Source of the DNA: Planctomycetota bacterium
GTDB lineage: Bacteria > Planctomycetota > Planctomycetia > Pirellulales > Lacipirellulaceae
DNA: 64,000 bases
Reading direction: 5' to 3'
NCBI GenBank assembly: GCA_024278955.1
Contig: JAJRSE010000051.1
Coordinates: 124,001-188,000 of the forward strand
Shown: piece by piece, positions 18,267 to 26,670 of the stretch
How the letters are laid out: each line of letters begins with the position of its first letter
How positions within the stretch are numbered: position 1 is the first letter of the stretch
The notes under the pieces: model-generated
Database searches by the model: none
Seen by the model: only the letters and a program-made list of their open reading frames with translations
Told to the model about the DNA's origin: nothing
Program-made: the position numbers and the translations under genes

Positions 18267-19098
18267 GCCAACCGAACCACGCTCGATCTCGCTACTGCGA
18301 CACGCAGTCCTTTTGGTGTTTGCAGCAATTAGTGTGTATCCTGTGCTCACGGTCGTGTCGATTTCGCTGCGGCCTGGCAACCAATTGCAGTCGACCGACC
18401 TTTCGATAATTCCCGAGGGCTGGAGCTTCGATTCCTATCGAGAGTTGCTTTTTGAGCAACCCTTTTTACTTTGGCTTGGCAATTCAATCTTGGTGTCAGC
18501 CTTAGTCACCCTGACGGGGGTCGCCATGGCAGCCATTGGTGGTTATGCGTTGAGCCGGTTCAAATTCATCGGACGGCAGAGCACGATGTTGGCCCTGCTC
18601 ACGACGCAAATGTTTCCTGCTACCATGCTGCTCTTGCCACTCTACATTCTGATTGCCAAGCTCCACCTAGTAAACACATTCCTCGGTTTGATGATTTTCT
18701 ATGTCTCGACCGCATTACCTTTTTGTGTTTGGCAAATGAAAGGGTTTTACGATACGATTCCTACTTCGCTCGAAGAAGCCGCTCGAATCGACGGTTGCAG
18801 CCAGCTCGAAGCGTTCACCAAGGTCATCCTTCCGATCGCCGTCCCCGGCCTGGTAATCACGGCTCTTTTTAGCTTCATGACCGCATGGAGCGAATATCTT
18901 GTGGCCGCCCAGGTCCTGCAAGAATCGGAGCTTTTCACCTTGCCGCTTGGCATCAAAAGCTTTCAAGCAAGCATGTCAACCCAATGGGGCCTCTATGCAG
19001 CAGCTTCTATCTTGGTGAGTTTACCTGTGGTAGTCGTCTTCCTCGCGTTAAGCAAATTTTTAGTGTCGGGGATGACACTCGGAGCAGTCAAAGAATAG
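18259..19098 (+). CDS. malG: MalG-type ABC sugar permease
   Basis: A 279-residue inner-membrane permease with about six helices (first at LLVFAAISVYPVLTVVSISL) and the EAA loop LEEAARIDGCSQLEAFTKVILP near residues 170-192, matching the MalG group of binding-protein-dependent importers. It pairs with the MalF half of the preceding fusion to form the pore. ATG 18259 is preceded by GGAG at 18248-18251 and overlaps the end of the fusion gene by 8 bases, so translation is coupled. The partner ATPase (MalK/MsmX type) must be encoded elsewhere. It ends 49 bases from the convergent GH3 gene. Confidence 0.9.
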   Translation: MDKPTEPRSISLLRHAVLLVFAAISVYPVLTVVSISLRPGNQLQSTDLSIIPEGWSFDSYRELLFEQPFLLWLGNSILVSALVTLTGVAMAAIGGYALSRFKFIGRQSTMLALLTTQMFPATMLLLPLYILIAKLHLVNTFLGLMIFYVSTALPFCVWQMKGFYDTIPTSLEEAARIDGCSQLEAFTKVILPIAVPGLVITALFSFMTAWSEYLVAAQVLQESELFTLPLGIKSFQASMSTQWGLYAAASILVSLPVVVVFLALSKFLVSGMTLGAVKE

Positions 19099-19147
19099 AC
19101 GCCGACGTCTATCGCCAGCATGTTTGCCGGTTTTTGAAGCCGCCATA

Positions 19148-20776
19148 CTACTCAGCCCCTCTCCCTGCGTTCGACGGTCCTTCAGAAGGCGATGTCGCGT
19201 TGACAATCGCTTCCACTAAGGCCGTCTGCGAGACGGGAACGTCGCTGTAAGTACAGATTTTAGCAGATGCCTCGTCAAATGGTTTAAGAGACTCGGGCGT
19301 TCCCAATGAGGCAAGTACGCAGCACTCATGCTGCAAGAGTTTACAGAGCAGGTTGGCGTGTTTTTCTTCCAGGCCAAAACGATGCCAAGCAGCCGGTTTA
19401 ACGATCATGGCTACCAGAACCTGCTCTGCGCTTTTTGCCTCCGCCAGAATTTCATCGACTTCTGCCTGCCCGCTATTCGGTCCTAGCTCAAAGTAGGTCG
19501 ACTGAGAAAACCGCTTTCGCAACTCGTCAGCCAAAGGTTGTTCAGCTAGGTCGAGATCGGTTTCAAATGGCTTCAACAGGACCGTCAACAGGGATCGGTC
19601 TGTCGAAAGAGGGAGAAGCTTTTTGGAATCTGCCACGATCTCAACCGCATTTCGAGCACAACTTAGCGCTAAATTGGCGGCCAGTTGCTCGCCTGTTTCT
19701 GCCGGAAAGTTTACATCGACAGGCACCGTATTTATGAAATCATTTCGCTCTGCAAAGGCGAGTTCTTTGAGATGCCAAAGCCTGGAAAAAGCTTCTTCGA
19801 TTCGTTCCTCGGTGAGTCGACCTTGAGAGCAAGCCTCGGACAAGGCGTCGAGCGTTGCGACCGGATCTGCAACGTCAAGCAAGATATCGACTCCTGCCTC
19901 AATAGCTTCAACGGCCAAGCTCCCTTCGTTTGCCGACTCGCGTTTGACGCCCTCCATCAGCAGGCTGTCAGAAACGATCGCCCCTTGGAAGCCCATTTGG
20001 TTGCGAAGCAGCTCCGTGAGTATTGGATAAGATAGGGTTGCCGGCTTACCGCTCGCGTCTAACTGAGGGTACTGAACATGAGCCGTCATGATAAGCGATA
20101 CTCCAGCTTCGATTGCAGCTCGGAACGGCACTAGCTCGCACGCTTGCAGATATCCAAGACTCGAATCGACACAGGGGAGGGAACTGTGCGAATCCTCATG
20201 CGTGTTGCCATGCCCTGGAAAATGCTTTGCCGTGGCCAAAAGACCCTCTGCCTGACAACTCGTAACGAACTCGCTAACCAGCTGCGCAACTCGTTGCGGT
20301 TCGGAGCCGAAAGCACGAGTCGCGATGATTGGATTTTCGGGATCGATATTCACATCCGCGACGGGGGCAAAAGCAATGTGGATTCCATTCGATCGGGCGG
20401 TTGCGGCTGTCAGTTTGGCAAATAGTCGGACAGCTTCCTCTGCCTCCTCGTCTATTGCGTCAAATGCCATGGCATGGGGAAACATGGTGTGGCCGATTAA
20501 TTGCTGGCCAGCACCGCGCTCGATGTCTGCGGCTACGAGCAAGGGACAGCGGCTCTGAGCTTGTAAGTGTGCAAGAGTTCTCGCAGTTTCTCCTCGTCGT
20601 CCGTTAAAGAGCAGCAGCCCTCCGATCGGGCATTCTTTCAACAAGCTTGCGACCCTCGAAGCCTCTTGCTCAACCGTTTGGACGGGCGGCAAGTTTGAAC
20701 CGATCCGCACGAATATCAGCTGGGCAAGCTTCTCTCGCAGGGAAGAAGGTTTTTCAAGGTAAGGGAAGTTGGTCAT
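19148..20776 (-). CDS. nagZ: GH3 beta-N-acetylhexosaminidase, NagZ-like
   Basis: A 542-residue glycoside hydrolase family 3 protein. The NagZ signature KHFPGHGNTHEDSH is at ~184-197, with His197 as the expected acid/base, and the nucleophile Asp270 lies in GAIVSDSLLMEG. NagZ releases GlcNAc from GlcNAc-anhydroMurNAc peptides during wall recycling. It is longer than E. coli NagZ (~340 residues) because of a ~190-residue C-terminal alpha/beta extension seen in Bacillus-type and planctomycete enzymes. No signal peptide is visible, so it should act in the cytoplasm. It is the last gene of a four-gene operon and lies 14 bases after the acetyltransferase; the AmpG-like gene in the same operon supports the wall-recycling reading. 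Confidence 0.88.
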   Translation of the reverse strand: MTNFPYLEKPSSLREKLAQLIFVRIGSNLPPVQTVEQEASRVASLLKECPIGGLLLFNGRRGETARTLAHLQAQSRCPLLVAADIERGAGQQLIGHTMFPHAMAFDAIDEEAEEAVRLFAKLTAATARSNGIHIAFAPVADVNIDPENPIIATRAFGSEPQRVAQLVSEFVTSCQAEGLLATAKHFPGHGNTHEDSHSSLPCVDSSLGYLQACELVPFRAAIEAGVSLIMTAHVQYPQLDASGKPATLSYPILTELLRNQMGFQGAIVSDSLLMEGVKRESANEGSLAVEAIEAGVDILLDVADPVATLDALSEACSQGRLTEERIEEAFSRLWHLKELAFAERNDFINTVPVDVNFPAETGEQLAANLALSCARNAVEIVADSKKLLPLSTDRSLLTVLLKPFETDLDLAEQPLADELRKRFSQSTYFELGPNSGQAEVDEILAEAKSAEQVLVAMIVKPAAWHRFGLEEKHANLLCKLLQHECCVLASLGTPESLKPFDEASAKICTYSDVPVSQTALVEAIVNATSPSEGPSNAGRGAE

Positions 20777-20790
20777 GCTTGAAAGATTTC

Positions 20791-21708
20791 CTATTCAGAT
20801 GGAAGCGAAATCAATCGCTTCTCGTAACGGTTAAACGTACGGCCAGGTTCCGCGTCCGCATGTTTCGCGTATAAACGAGTAGGGCTTACCCAAGCGATTA
20901 TTGCCTGACGATGCCCTTGGGTTTGAATATCGTGTAGGCAGCGAAGCATCAGGATTTTTCCGATGCCTAAGCCTTGAAAGTCGGAATGTGTCCCCATAGG
21001 ACCAAACCACCCGGTCCCCAGGTTATTACTGTCATAGACCGAAAACCCTATGACTTGCTCATCGCGGATTGCGAGGTGAATTGAGATTGGATCGTTTTGT
21101 AAACCGGTCGCAATTTCTGCTCGCCATGCGGGCCAGTATTGTGCAATCAGCTGATCCATAGATTCCGCATCGTCAGCCGAGGCACGTCGAACTTGGATTC
21201 CCTTTTGGTTCAAACCATTTTCAAAAAACTCCGTAGAAAAATCTTTCCCTTGCAAATTGGCAATAAGGTTTTTCGCCTGACCAACCTGTTCGTAACCGAA
21301 AGATTCAAAAAGTTGCGTAGCGTTTGCATAGCGAACATCGACTCCGGGGAAAAGATAGTTGGGCGCGGACTCTCCGACACGGATGGCTGCCACGTTGAGG
21401 TGAGTCAGCTTGTCCTCTAGTTCTTTGACCAGTCGACATGCGATGCCGTTTCGTCTGGCGTCTGGAGCAACGGCTAATAGTTTGATATAGCCGCGATGTT
21501 CTATCACCATTTTTCTAGCGACTCCGAGCGCCATGGCAATCGGTTGGCCATCTTGGTGTACGACGAGCGAGAGGTCGTCGTGGTAATCGGGATCGCCCCA
21601 AATTTTTTCATGGAAAACTCCCTCGCTTAGCTGGTCGTAAGGCGAGCTTTGGTTCCATAGCTGAAGAAGGCTCGGCAATTCGGAGAGACAAAAAGGCGCC
21701 GTGATCAA
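20791..21708 (-). CDS. Tandem GNAT N-acetyltransferase
   Basis: A 305-residue protein with two GNAT folds. The first has the acetyl-CoA pyrophosphate loop in LLAVAPDARRNGIACRLV (~77-94), the second in MGTHSDFQGLGIGKIL (~240-256), each followed by the usual helix. GNAT proteins transfer an acetyl group from acetyl-CoA to an amine. The start ATG overlaps the stop of the AmpG-like gene by 4 bases. In this operon a plausible substrate is an amino sugar or a muropeptide amine released during wall turnover, but nothing in the sequence fixes it. No signal peptide; cytoplasmic. Confidence 0.85.
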   Translation of the reverse strand: MITAPFCLSELPSLLQLWNQSSPYDQLSEGVFHEKIWGDPDYHDDLSLVVHQDGQPIAMALGVARKMVIEHRGYIKLLAVAPDARRNGIACRLVKELEDKLTHLNVAAIRVGESAPNYLFPGVDVRYANATQLFESFGYEQVGQAKNLIANLQGKDFSTEFFENGLNQKGIQVRRASADDAESMDQLIAQYWPAWRAEIATGLQNDPISIHLAIRDEQVIGFSVYDSNNLGTGWFGPMGTHSDFQGLGIGKILMLRCLHDIQTQGHRQAIIAWVSPTRLYAKHADAEPGRTFNRYEKRLISLPSE

Positions 21709-23024
21709 TTCGGTCCCTCCTGAGAAGAAACTTTACCAAACTCTGGGTCGAGAGGTATGAACCAACAAACGGCAAAACTAGGTATCGTTGAAATCATGAC
21801 CCAGACGAAAAAGTTTTGATAACCGACTAGCTCTTGAAGCCAGCCGCTAAGCATCCCGGGTAGCATCATGCCTAGTGCCATGAAACCGGTGCAGATTGCG
21901 TAGTGGGCCGTCTCGTGCTCGCCTTGCGAAACATAAAGCATGAAGAGCATGTAAGCGGTAAAGCCAAAACCATAGCCAAATTGTTCGACGGCCACAGCCA
22001 AATTGACTGCCATGAAACTCTCCGGCTGGAGGAACGAGAGGACGACGTAGACCGCGTTAGGCAAATTGATCGCAAGTACCATCCACAACAACCAAGCTTT
22101 GAGTCCATGCTTGGCTGCGACCAATCCGCCAAGAATCCCCCCGAGTGTCAGCATTACGACGCCAATGGTGCCGTAGACGAAGCCGACTTGAGTGGTAGTC
22201 AGCTCTAGGCCACCTGCTTGTCGTGTGTCAAGTAAAAATGGGGATGCCATTTTTACTAACTGCGCTTCTGCAAGCCTATAAAACAGAAGGAACCCGAGGA
22301 TAGGTAGGATGTGCTTCTTTCTAAAAAATTCTGCGAAGGTCTCTAAGAATCCAGAAATAATCGAAGCGAAATCAGCAGACTTTTGAGGGCAATCCGACAC
22401 GGGTTTCGGCAAGAAGAATCCATGGTAGAGGGAAAGCCCAAGAAACATTCCAGCCAGCAAATAGAAGGTGAGAGACCAAGCGGAAGTCAGGCCGATGGTT
22501 TGCTCGAAGTAGCCGGCGAACATCACCAAGAGCCCCTGCCCTGCGATCATGGCCAAGCGATAGAAGGTGCTGCGAATACCAACGAACCACGCTTGATCGT
22601 GCGAAGAGATTCCCAGCATGTAGAACCCGTCGGCAGCGATGTCGTGGGTTGCCGAGCTGAAAGCCAACAACCAAAGAAACATCATCGTGTACTGCAAAAA
22701 ATTGTTGGTGGGAATCGTGAGTGCGACTCCCGCCAAACCGGCACCGATGAGGAGCTGCATCGAAACGATCCACCAGCGTTTGGTACGAATAATGTCGACC
22801 AAGGGACTCCAGAATGGCTTGATCACCCAAGGTAAATAAAGCCAACTGGTGTAGAGGGCAATTTTCGTGTTAGAAATGCCCAATTTCTTGTACATAATGA
22901 CCGCTACGGTCATCACCACGACGTAGGGAATCCCTTCGGCAAAGTAGAGCGAAGGGATCCAAAACCATGGGCTGCGACGGGATTTGGGAGTCGCGTTTTG
23001 ATCGATAGAAGAATTGCTTGACAA
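21705..23024 (-). CDS. ampG: AmpG-like muropeptide MFS permease
   Basis: A 439-residue major facilitator protein with about 12 hydrophobic helices. The opening WFWIPSLYFAEGIPYVVVM and the SATHDIAADGFYML stretch are typical of AmpG, which imports GlcNAc-anhydroMurNAc muropeptides with protons. Genes on either side (NagZ-like GH3 and a GHL10 hydrolase) fit that role. It starts 14 bases after the hydrolase gene and its stop overlaps the acetyltransferase start. Alternative: another sugar/acetyl-CoA permease of the same MFS branch, since AmpG homologues have been assigned other cargo. Confidence 0.82.
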   Translation of the reverse strand: MSSNSSIDQNATPKSRRSPWFWIPSLYFAEGIPYVVVMTVAVIMYKKLGISNTKIALYTSWLYLPWVIKPFWSPLVDIIRTKRWWIVSMQLLIGAGLAGVALTIPTNNFLQYTMMFLWLLAFSSATHDIAADGFYMLGISSHDQAWFVGIRSTFYRLAMIAGQGLLVMFAGYFEQTIGLTSAWSLTFYLLAGMFLGLSLYHGFFLPKPVSDCPQKSADFASIISGFLETFAEFFRKKHILPILGFLLFYRLAEAQLVKMASPFLLDTRQAGGLELTTTQVGFVYGTIGVVMLTLGGILGGLVAAKHGLKAWLLWMVLAINLPNAVYVVLSFLQPESFMAVNLAVAVEQFGYGFGFTAYMLFMLYVSQGEHETAHYAICTGFMALGMMLPGMLSGWLQELVGYQNFFVWVMISTIPSFAVCWFIPLDPEFGKVSSQEGPN

Positions 23025-23038
23025 AATTGGTCGTCCAT

Positions 23039-24592
23039 TTAGTGGGAACGTAACGACAAAAATGTGGTCGGGCTTTCTTGGCCAATACGATCGACCGTTG
23101 AAACCGCTACTTCCTCAGGGTTACGGCAATCGTTGCCCTCGGGGCAAGACTTCGGGATGTCGAACTCGCCGATTCGACCGGGGAGTATTTCTAGTGTCCA
23201 TTGGTGTCCTTGACGTATTCTCACCACCCAAAGCCATGGCTGTTTACCGCTCTCGGTCTTGAGTTGAAGCAAAGGCTTCGCTTCGAGTTGAGTGAGAATT
23301 GGTTTTTCCGGTGGCGAATCGCCTGGCTCGGCAAGCCATGGGCTTGCTGGCACGAGCGCGGGGTGCTGGTACGGTCCATCGGCTAACTTGTCGGCAATGC
23401 CCTCAGAGTTTCCGGCCAGGGCTTTGATGCTGAAGTGAACATTGCCACTTGCTCCCTGATGTGCTTGGGTCAGTTGGATTTGAGCAACGATTTCGCTAGC
23501 GGGCCATCTCAGTTTTCCCTCGGCAAAGAGTTTGGAAGTGTAGTTGCCTGGCCACAAGTGCCGGGATTTGAGATTCTGGGCATGCCACCAGTCGAGCAAC
23601 ACGGGATAGCTTTGAGCAGGTGGAGCAATTTTCCAGTAGAGCTGTGGGGTGAAATAATCGAGCCATCCTTCGACAAACCATAGGCGAGCGTCGGCATAAA
23701 GAACCGAGTATTGATCGAAACCTTTGATCTGAGGGGGATGCCCTGGTCGCCAAATGCCAAAAGGGCTAATGCCGAACTTTACCCACCGCTTCTCTTGTTT
23801 GATCTCGCGATAAAGACGTTCGACAAAACGGTCGACGTTTTGCCGCCTCCAATCATCGCGAGAGAGTTTTTCGCCCCCGGCCTTGGCTAACTCCCAACTT
23901 GACTCGTCAGGAAATTCAACGTGGTTTCCTTCCTCGTCCTTCACAGGATAGGGGTAGAAATAGTCGTCCAGGTGAACGCCATCGATATCGTAGCGACGGA
24001 CGACGTCAAGAATTACGGCAATGGTATGATCGACCGCGTCCGCTTCGCCTGGATCGAGCCATAAGTACTTGCCGTACTTCTTCACTACTTGCGGATTTTT
24101 CTTGCTAATGTGTCCTTCAGATATCGGACTTTTGGCACTCGGATGGAGGGCCCTGTAGGGATTGAACCACGCATGCAGCTCGATACCGCGAGCGTGAGCC
24201 TGTTCTACGGCGAAAGCCAGTGGATCGTAAAGAGGTTTTGGGGCCTGGCCCATCTTTCCGGTCAGGAACTCGGACCAAGGCTCAAGCTTCGATTGATAAA
24301 GGGCGTCGCAACTGGGGCGGATTTGCAAGATGACGGCATTCAGATTGAGTCGCGACGCGGTATCGAGCAGAGCCAAGAGTTCAGCTTTTTGCTTTTCGGT
24401 TGAGAGCCCCTTCTTTGAAGGCCAATCGATGTTCGCAACCGTGGCAATCCATGCAGCGCGAAACTCTCGGGAGGGTGAGAGGACTTGATCGATTTCGTGA
24501 TCGGCAATTGCTAAGTGCGACCTTGCGAAAAGTGCCCCACAAACTGAAGTGAAAATGAGCATCACGATAAGACGATTGTTTGTTGCGAACAT
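23039..24592 (-). CDS. Exported GHL10-family glycosyl hydrolase-like protein (DUF187, DigH/YngK type)
   Basis: About 517 residues with a Sec signal (LIVMLIFTSVCGALFA). The TIM-barrel GHL10 domain is clear: EFRAAWIATVANIDWP at the start, LQIRPSCDALY, HAWFNPYRA, then VRRYDIDGVHLDDYFYPYP and FGISPFGIWRPG. The E. coli member DigH binds and cleaves denuded peptidoglycan strands; others are unassigned. ATG 24592 is chosen because the signal peptide begins there and the upstream extension (to 24838) lacks any family similarity and runs into the foldback repeat at 24757-24867. It is the first gene of the operon with AmpG-like, GNAT and NagZ-like proteins, which suggests it makes the fragments that the others import and degrade. 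Confidence 0.85.
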   Translation of the reverse strand: MFATNNRLIVMLIFTSVCGALFARSHLAIADHEIDQVLSPSREFRAAWIATVANIDWPSKKGLSTEKQKAELLALLDTASRLNLNAVILQIRPSCDALYQSKLEPWSEFLTGKMGQAPKPLYDPLAFAVEQAHARGIELHAWFNPYRALHPSAKSPISEGHISKKNPQVVKKYGKYLWLDPGEADAVDHTIAVILDVVRRYDIDGVHLDDYFYPYPVKDEEGNHVEFPDESSWELAKAGGEKLSRDDWRRQNVDRFVERLYREIKQEKRWVKFGISPFGIWRPGHPPQIKGFDQYSVLYADARLWFVEGWLDYFTPQLYWKIAPPAQSYPVLLDWWHAQNLKSRHLWPGNYTSKLFAEGKLRWPASEIVAQIQLTQAHQGASGNVHFSIKALAGNSEGIADKLADGPYQHPALVPASPWLAEPGDSPPEKPILTQLEAKPLLQLKTESGKQPWLWVVRIRQGHQWTLEILPGRIGEFDIPKSCPEGNDCRNPEEVAVSTVDRIGQESPTTFLSLRSH

Positions 24593-24756
24593 ACTCCCTA
24601 CTCTACCGACCGTTGATGAGTGACAGCAATAAGCTGCGCGTGGTTTCGCACCAATTTGCAAAAGAAAAATGAGTTTCTTGCATCGACTACGTTCGTTTGC
24701 GCATCGCCCTATCGCTTTTGCGTAAGCAATGCTTGATCGTCTCACAATAGATAAAC

Positions 24757-24867
24757 CTAGTGCTTTGACAACTCTTAGAATTGGGGGGGCTGGCTGACAG
24801 AAGTTGTTATCCAGATAGGTTGTTCTGACAGCCAGCACCCCAATTTTTAGCTATGACAAAGCACTAG
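24757..24867. repeat. Foldback (MITE- or REP-like) element, 111 bases
   Basis: Ends CTAGTGCTTTGACA and TGACAAAGCACTAG are inverted repeats with one mismatch. The complementarity continues inward through AATTGGGG...GCTGGCTGACAGAA on the left and TTCTGACAGCCAGC...CCCCAATT on the right, leaving a ~20-base centre. The whole unit can fold into one long imperfect hairpin. No coding capacity. Copy number in the genome is unknown from this window. Confidence 0.75.
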
Positions 24868-24915
24868 TGCGCGCCTCGCGGACTAGTGCAGATGTTCTGC
24901 GCCTTCGAGAGACTC

Positions 24916-24950
24916 ATAAAAAGAGCCCGGCAATGAACTGCTGGGCTCTT
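24916..24950 (-). terminator. Rho-independent terminator of the Gfo/Idh gene
   Basis: Read on the - strand, AAGAGCCCAGCA and TGCCGGGCTCTT pair over 12 bases with one wobble, around a 6-base loop, and a T-run follows (AAAAA on + at 24918-24922). It lies about 57 bases after the stop of the oxidoreductase gene. Confidence 0.85.
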
Positions 24951-25007
24951 ATCGAAAGTCCATTCGCCCAATCGTATTCAGAGCGGCGAGAGATTGTTAG
25001 CGTGACG

Positions 25008-26282
25008 TTAAGAATCTTGTTCGGGGTAGGGATTATGCTTTTGGGTGTGACAGGGAACCATCTTTTTGTTTTCGCCGTCCCAGCCCATCATCTGGCCGGT
25101 GCGCCACGACTCGTTGGCCATTACAACGGCCGTCACGCCAGCTACGCCGAGCTTGACGGGACAGTTGAGTTCCTCGCCGTTTCGCATGTGGTTATGCAAG
25201 TTGGTGTGATGCAAGACGGTATCTTCGGCACCGGTTTTCTTGTGCTCGCCGAGTACCTTGCCGTCTTTGTCTTTGGCGACCCAACCTTCAGGGGTGAAGT
25301 AAAGGGTGCCTCGGTAGCCGCGGATGAGGTGGTCGATGCCGACCCGATTGCCTTGCGTCCCCAGCACATAAACCGTCATGCCGCGAGGGTATTCGCAAAT
25401 CATTTCAAGGCTATCAGGAAGATCACGATGTTCTGGCCATTGCCAGATGCCCCCCATGCCCACGACGCGACGCGGATAGAGCAGGTCGAGTGCTTTCATA
25501 ATCCGAGTGATACGGTGAATGAATAAGTCGGTCGCGATGCCACCCGAGTAGGCTGCGTAGTTGCGCCACTCGAAGTAATGGTGCGGATTCCATTCGGTCT
25601 TTTCCGCAGGGCCGAGCCAGGCGTTCCAGTCGAGATCGGCCGGTTTGGGTGTGTCGTCATTGATGGATGGGTTGCGAAACAGGCCTTGGTCGCCATAGCG
25701 GCGGACATATTCGATCTGGGCTTGAACAACCTGGCCGATGATGCCTTCCTTAATTGCATCGCGAGCTGAGCTATAGCTGTCGTCAGACATTCCTTGGACG
25801 CCGACTTGTACCGGCAGGCCGGTCTCGGTCTGCTTTTTCATTACGGCTAGCGCTTCGGGAATTGTGTGCGTGAGCGGTTTTTCGCAGTAAACTGCCTTGC
25901 CTGCGTCGAGTGCTTCAAGCGTCATGTGAGCGTGTTGATGCTCGGGGGTCGCGATCGTGACGTAGTCGATGTCTTTCATGTCGAGTATCGGGCGATAGTC
26001 GGTCAGGGTGTGGGTGGCCTCAATTTTCGCGGCCCCTGCTTCGGCGCGAGTTTTCCAACAATCGGCGATGGCGATTGCCTGAAGATTATTTTCCTCCTTC
26101 AGACGGTTGTACGTATTCATATGGTTGCCAGCCATGCCTCCGGCGCCGATGAAGCCGATACGGATGCGATCGTTGGCCCCGATCACCCGAGCGTAACTTT
26201 CTGCGGAGACGGCAGCGGTTGTTGTAGCGGCTCCAGCAATTTCCAAGAAACGACGACGAGAAACAGGGTTCTGCGCAGGCAT
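25008..26282 (-). CDS. Tat-exported Gfo/Idh/MocA family oxidoreductase
   Basis: A 424-residue NAD(P)-dependent dehydrogenase-like protein. It starts with a twin-arginine signal (SRRRFLEIAGAATTTAA), then a Rossmann domain with GFIGAGGMAGNH and the EKPLTHTIPEAL motif whose Lys is catalytic in the family, then the alpha/beta domain with WNPHHYFEWRNYAAYSGG. ATG 26282 is chosen because GGAG lies 8 bases upstream; the longer frame to 26339 adds residues before the Tat motif. The family is strongly expanded in planctomycetes with Tat signals and acts on sugars or cyclitols in the periplasm; the substrate here is unknown. It stands alone, with its own terminator. Confidence 0.92.
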   Translation of the reverse strand: MPAQNPVSRRRFLEIAGAATTTAAVSAESYARVIGANDRIRIGFIGAGGMAGNHMNTYNRLKEENNLQAIAIADCWKTRAEAGAAKIEATHTLTDYRPILDMKDIDYVTIATPEHQHAHMTLEALDAGKAVYCEKPLTHTIPEALAVMKKQTETGLPVQVGVQGMSDDSYSSARDAIKEGIIGQVVQAQIEYVRRYGDQGLFRNPSINDDTPKPADLDWNAWLGPAEKTEWNPHHYFEWRNYAAYSGGIATDLFIHRITRIMKALDLLYPRRVVGMGGIWQWPEHRDLPDSLEMICEYPRGMTVYVLGTQGNRVGIDHLIRGYRGTLYFTPEGWVAKDKDGKVLGEHKKTGAEDTVLHHTNLHNHMRNGEELNCPVKLGVAGVTAVVMANESWRTGQMMGWDGENKKMVPCHTQKHNPYPEQDS

Positions 26283-26481
26283 AGGAGGGGCTCCAGAGAG
26301 GGTAGGAATCAGGCGGGAGCTGGATCGCTTTCTGATCACAGCGATTGGATACGGAAGGGGGAGACGAAAAAAATCGCGAGGTAAAGCGGCGGGTACTTTC
26401 CCTAGGGCTAGAGGACGAACCTACGAGCGTTATTGTTCTGCTCGGCACTGTTTGCGAACGCGATTTTTTCGACTGGTCGAG

Positions 26482-26670
26482 CTAGGCTTCGACGCTTGGG
26501 GCGTGAAGTTTTCTTAGTTCTTCAAGCTCGCTGGATAGTCGATGGCGAAGCGGGCTTTCGGGTCGCAGTTCGTCCAGTAGATTTTCGGCATCGTCAAAGG
26601 TGCCAGTCGAGATATCGGTTGATTTAAACAGTCTAGTCCAACTACGCGAAACTTCGCTTTCAGTGAGCAA
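26482..26670 (-). CDS. Short hypothetical protein with TTG start
   Basis: 62 residues, no recognised family. The start is TTG 26670, supported by AGGAGAG placed 5-6 bases upstream on the - strand, a better ribosome site than most in this window. The product is acidic and helical (TFDDAENLLDEL, then SSELEELRKLHA), with no signal or membrane segment. It lies 199 bases upstream of the oxidoreductase start on the same strand. A small cytoplasmic helical protein; function unknown. Confidence 0.5.
   Translation of the reverse strand: MLTESEVSRSWTRLFKSTDISTGTFDDAENLLDELRPESPLRHRLSSELEELRKLHAPSVEA

Larger units (their letters stand above)
24593..25007. other. Intergenic stretch holding a foldback repeat and a terminator
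   Basis: The 415 bases between the GHL10 gene (promoter side) and the end of the oxidoreductase gene hold the foldback element at 24757-24867 and the terminator at 24916-24950. The promoter of the wall-recycling operon must lie between 24593 and about 24750, or inside the repeat. Confidence 0.6.

Noticed and set aside
24593-24838. 82-residue N-terminal extension of the GHL10 protein
   Set aside because: It precedes a good signal peptide and partly overlaps the foldback repeat; nothing in it resembles the family.
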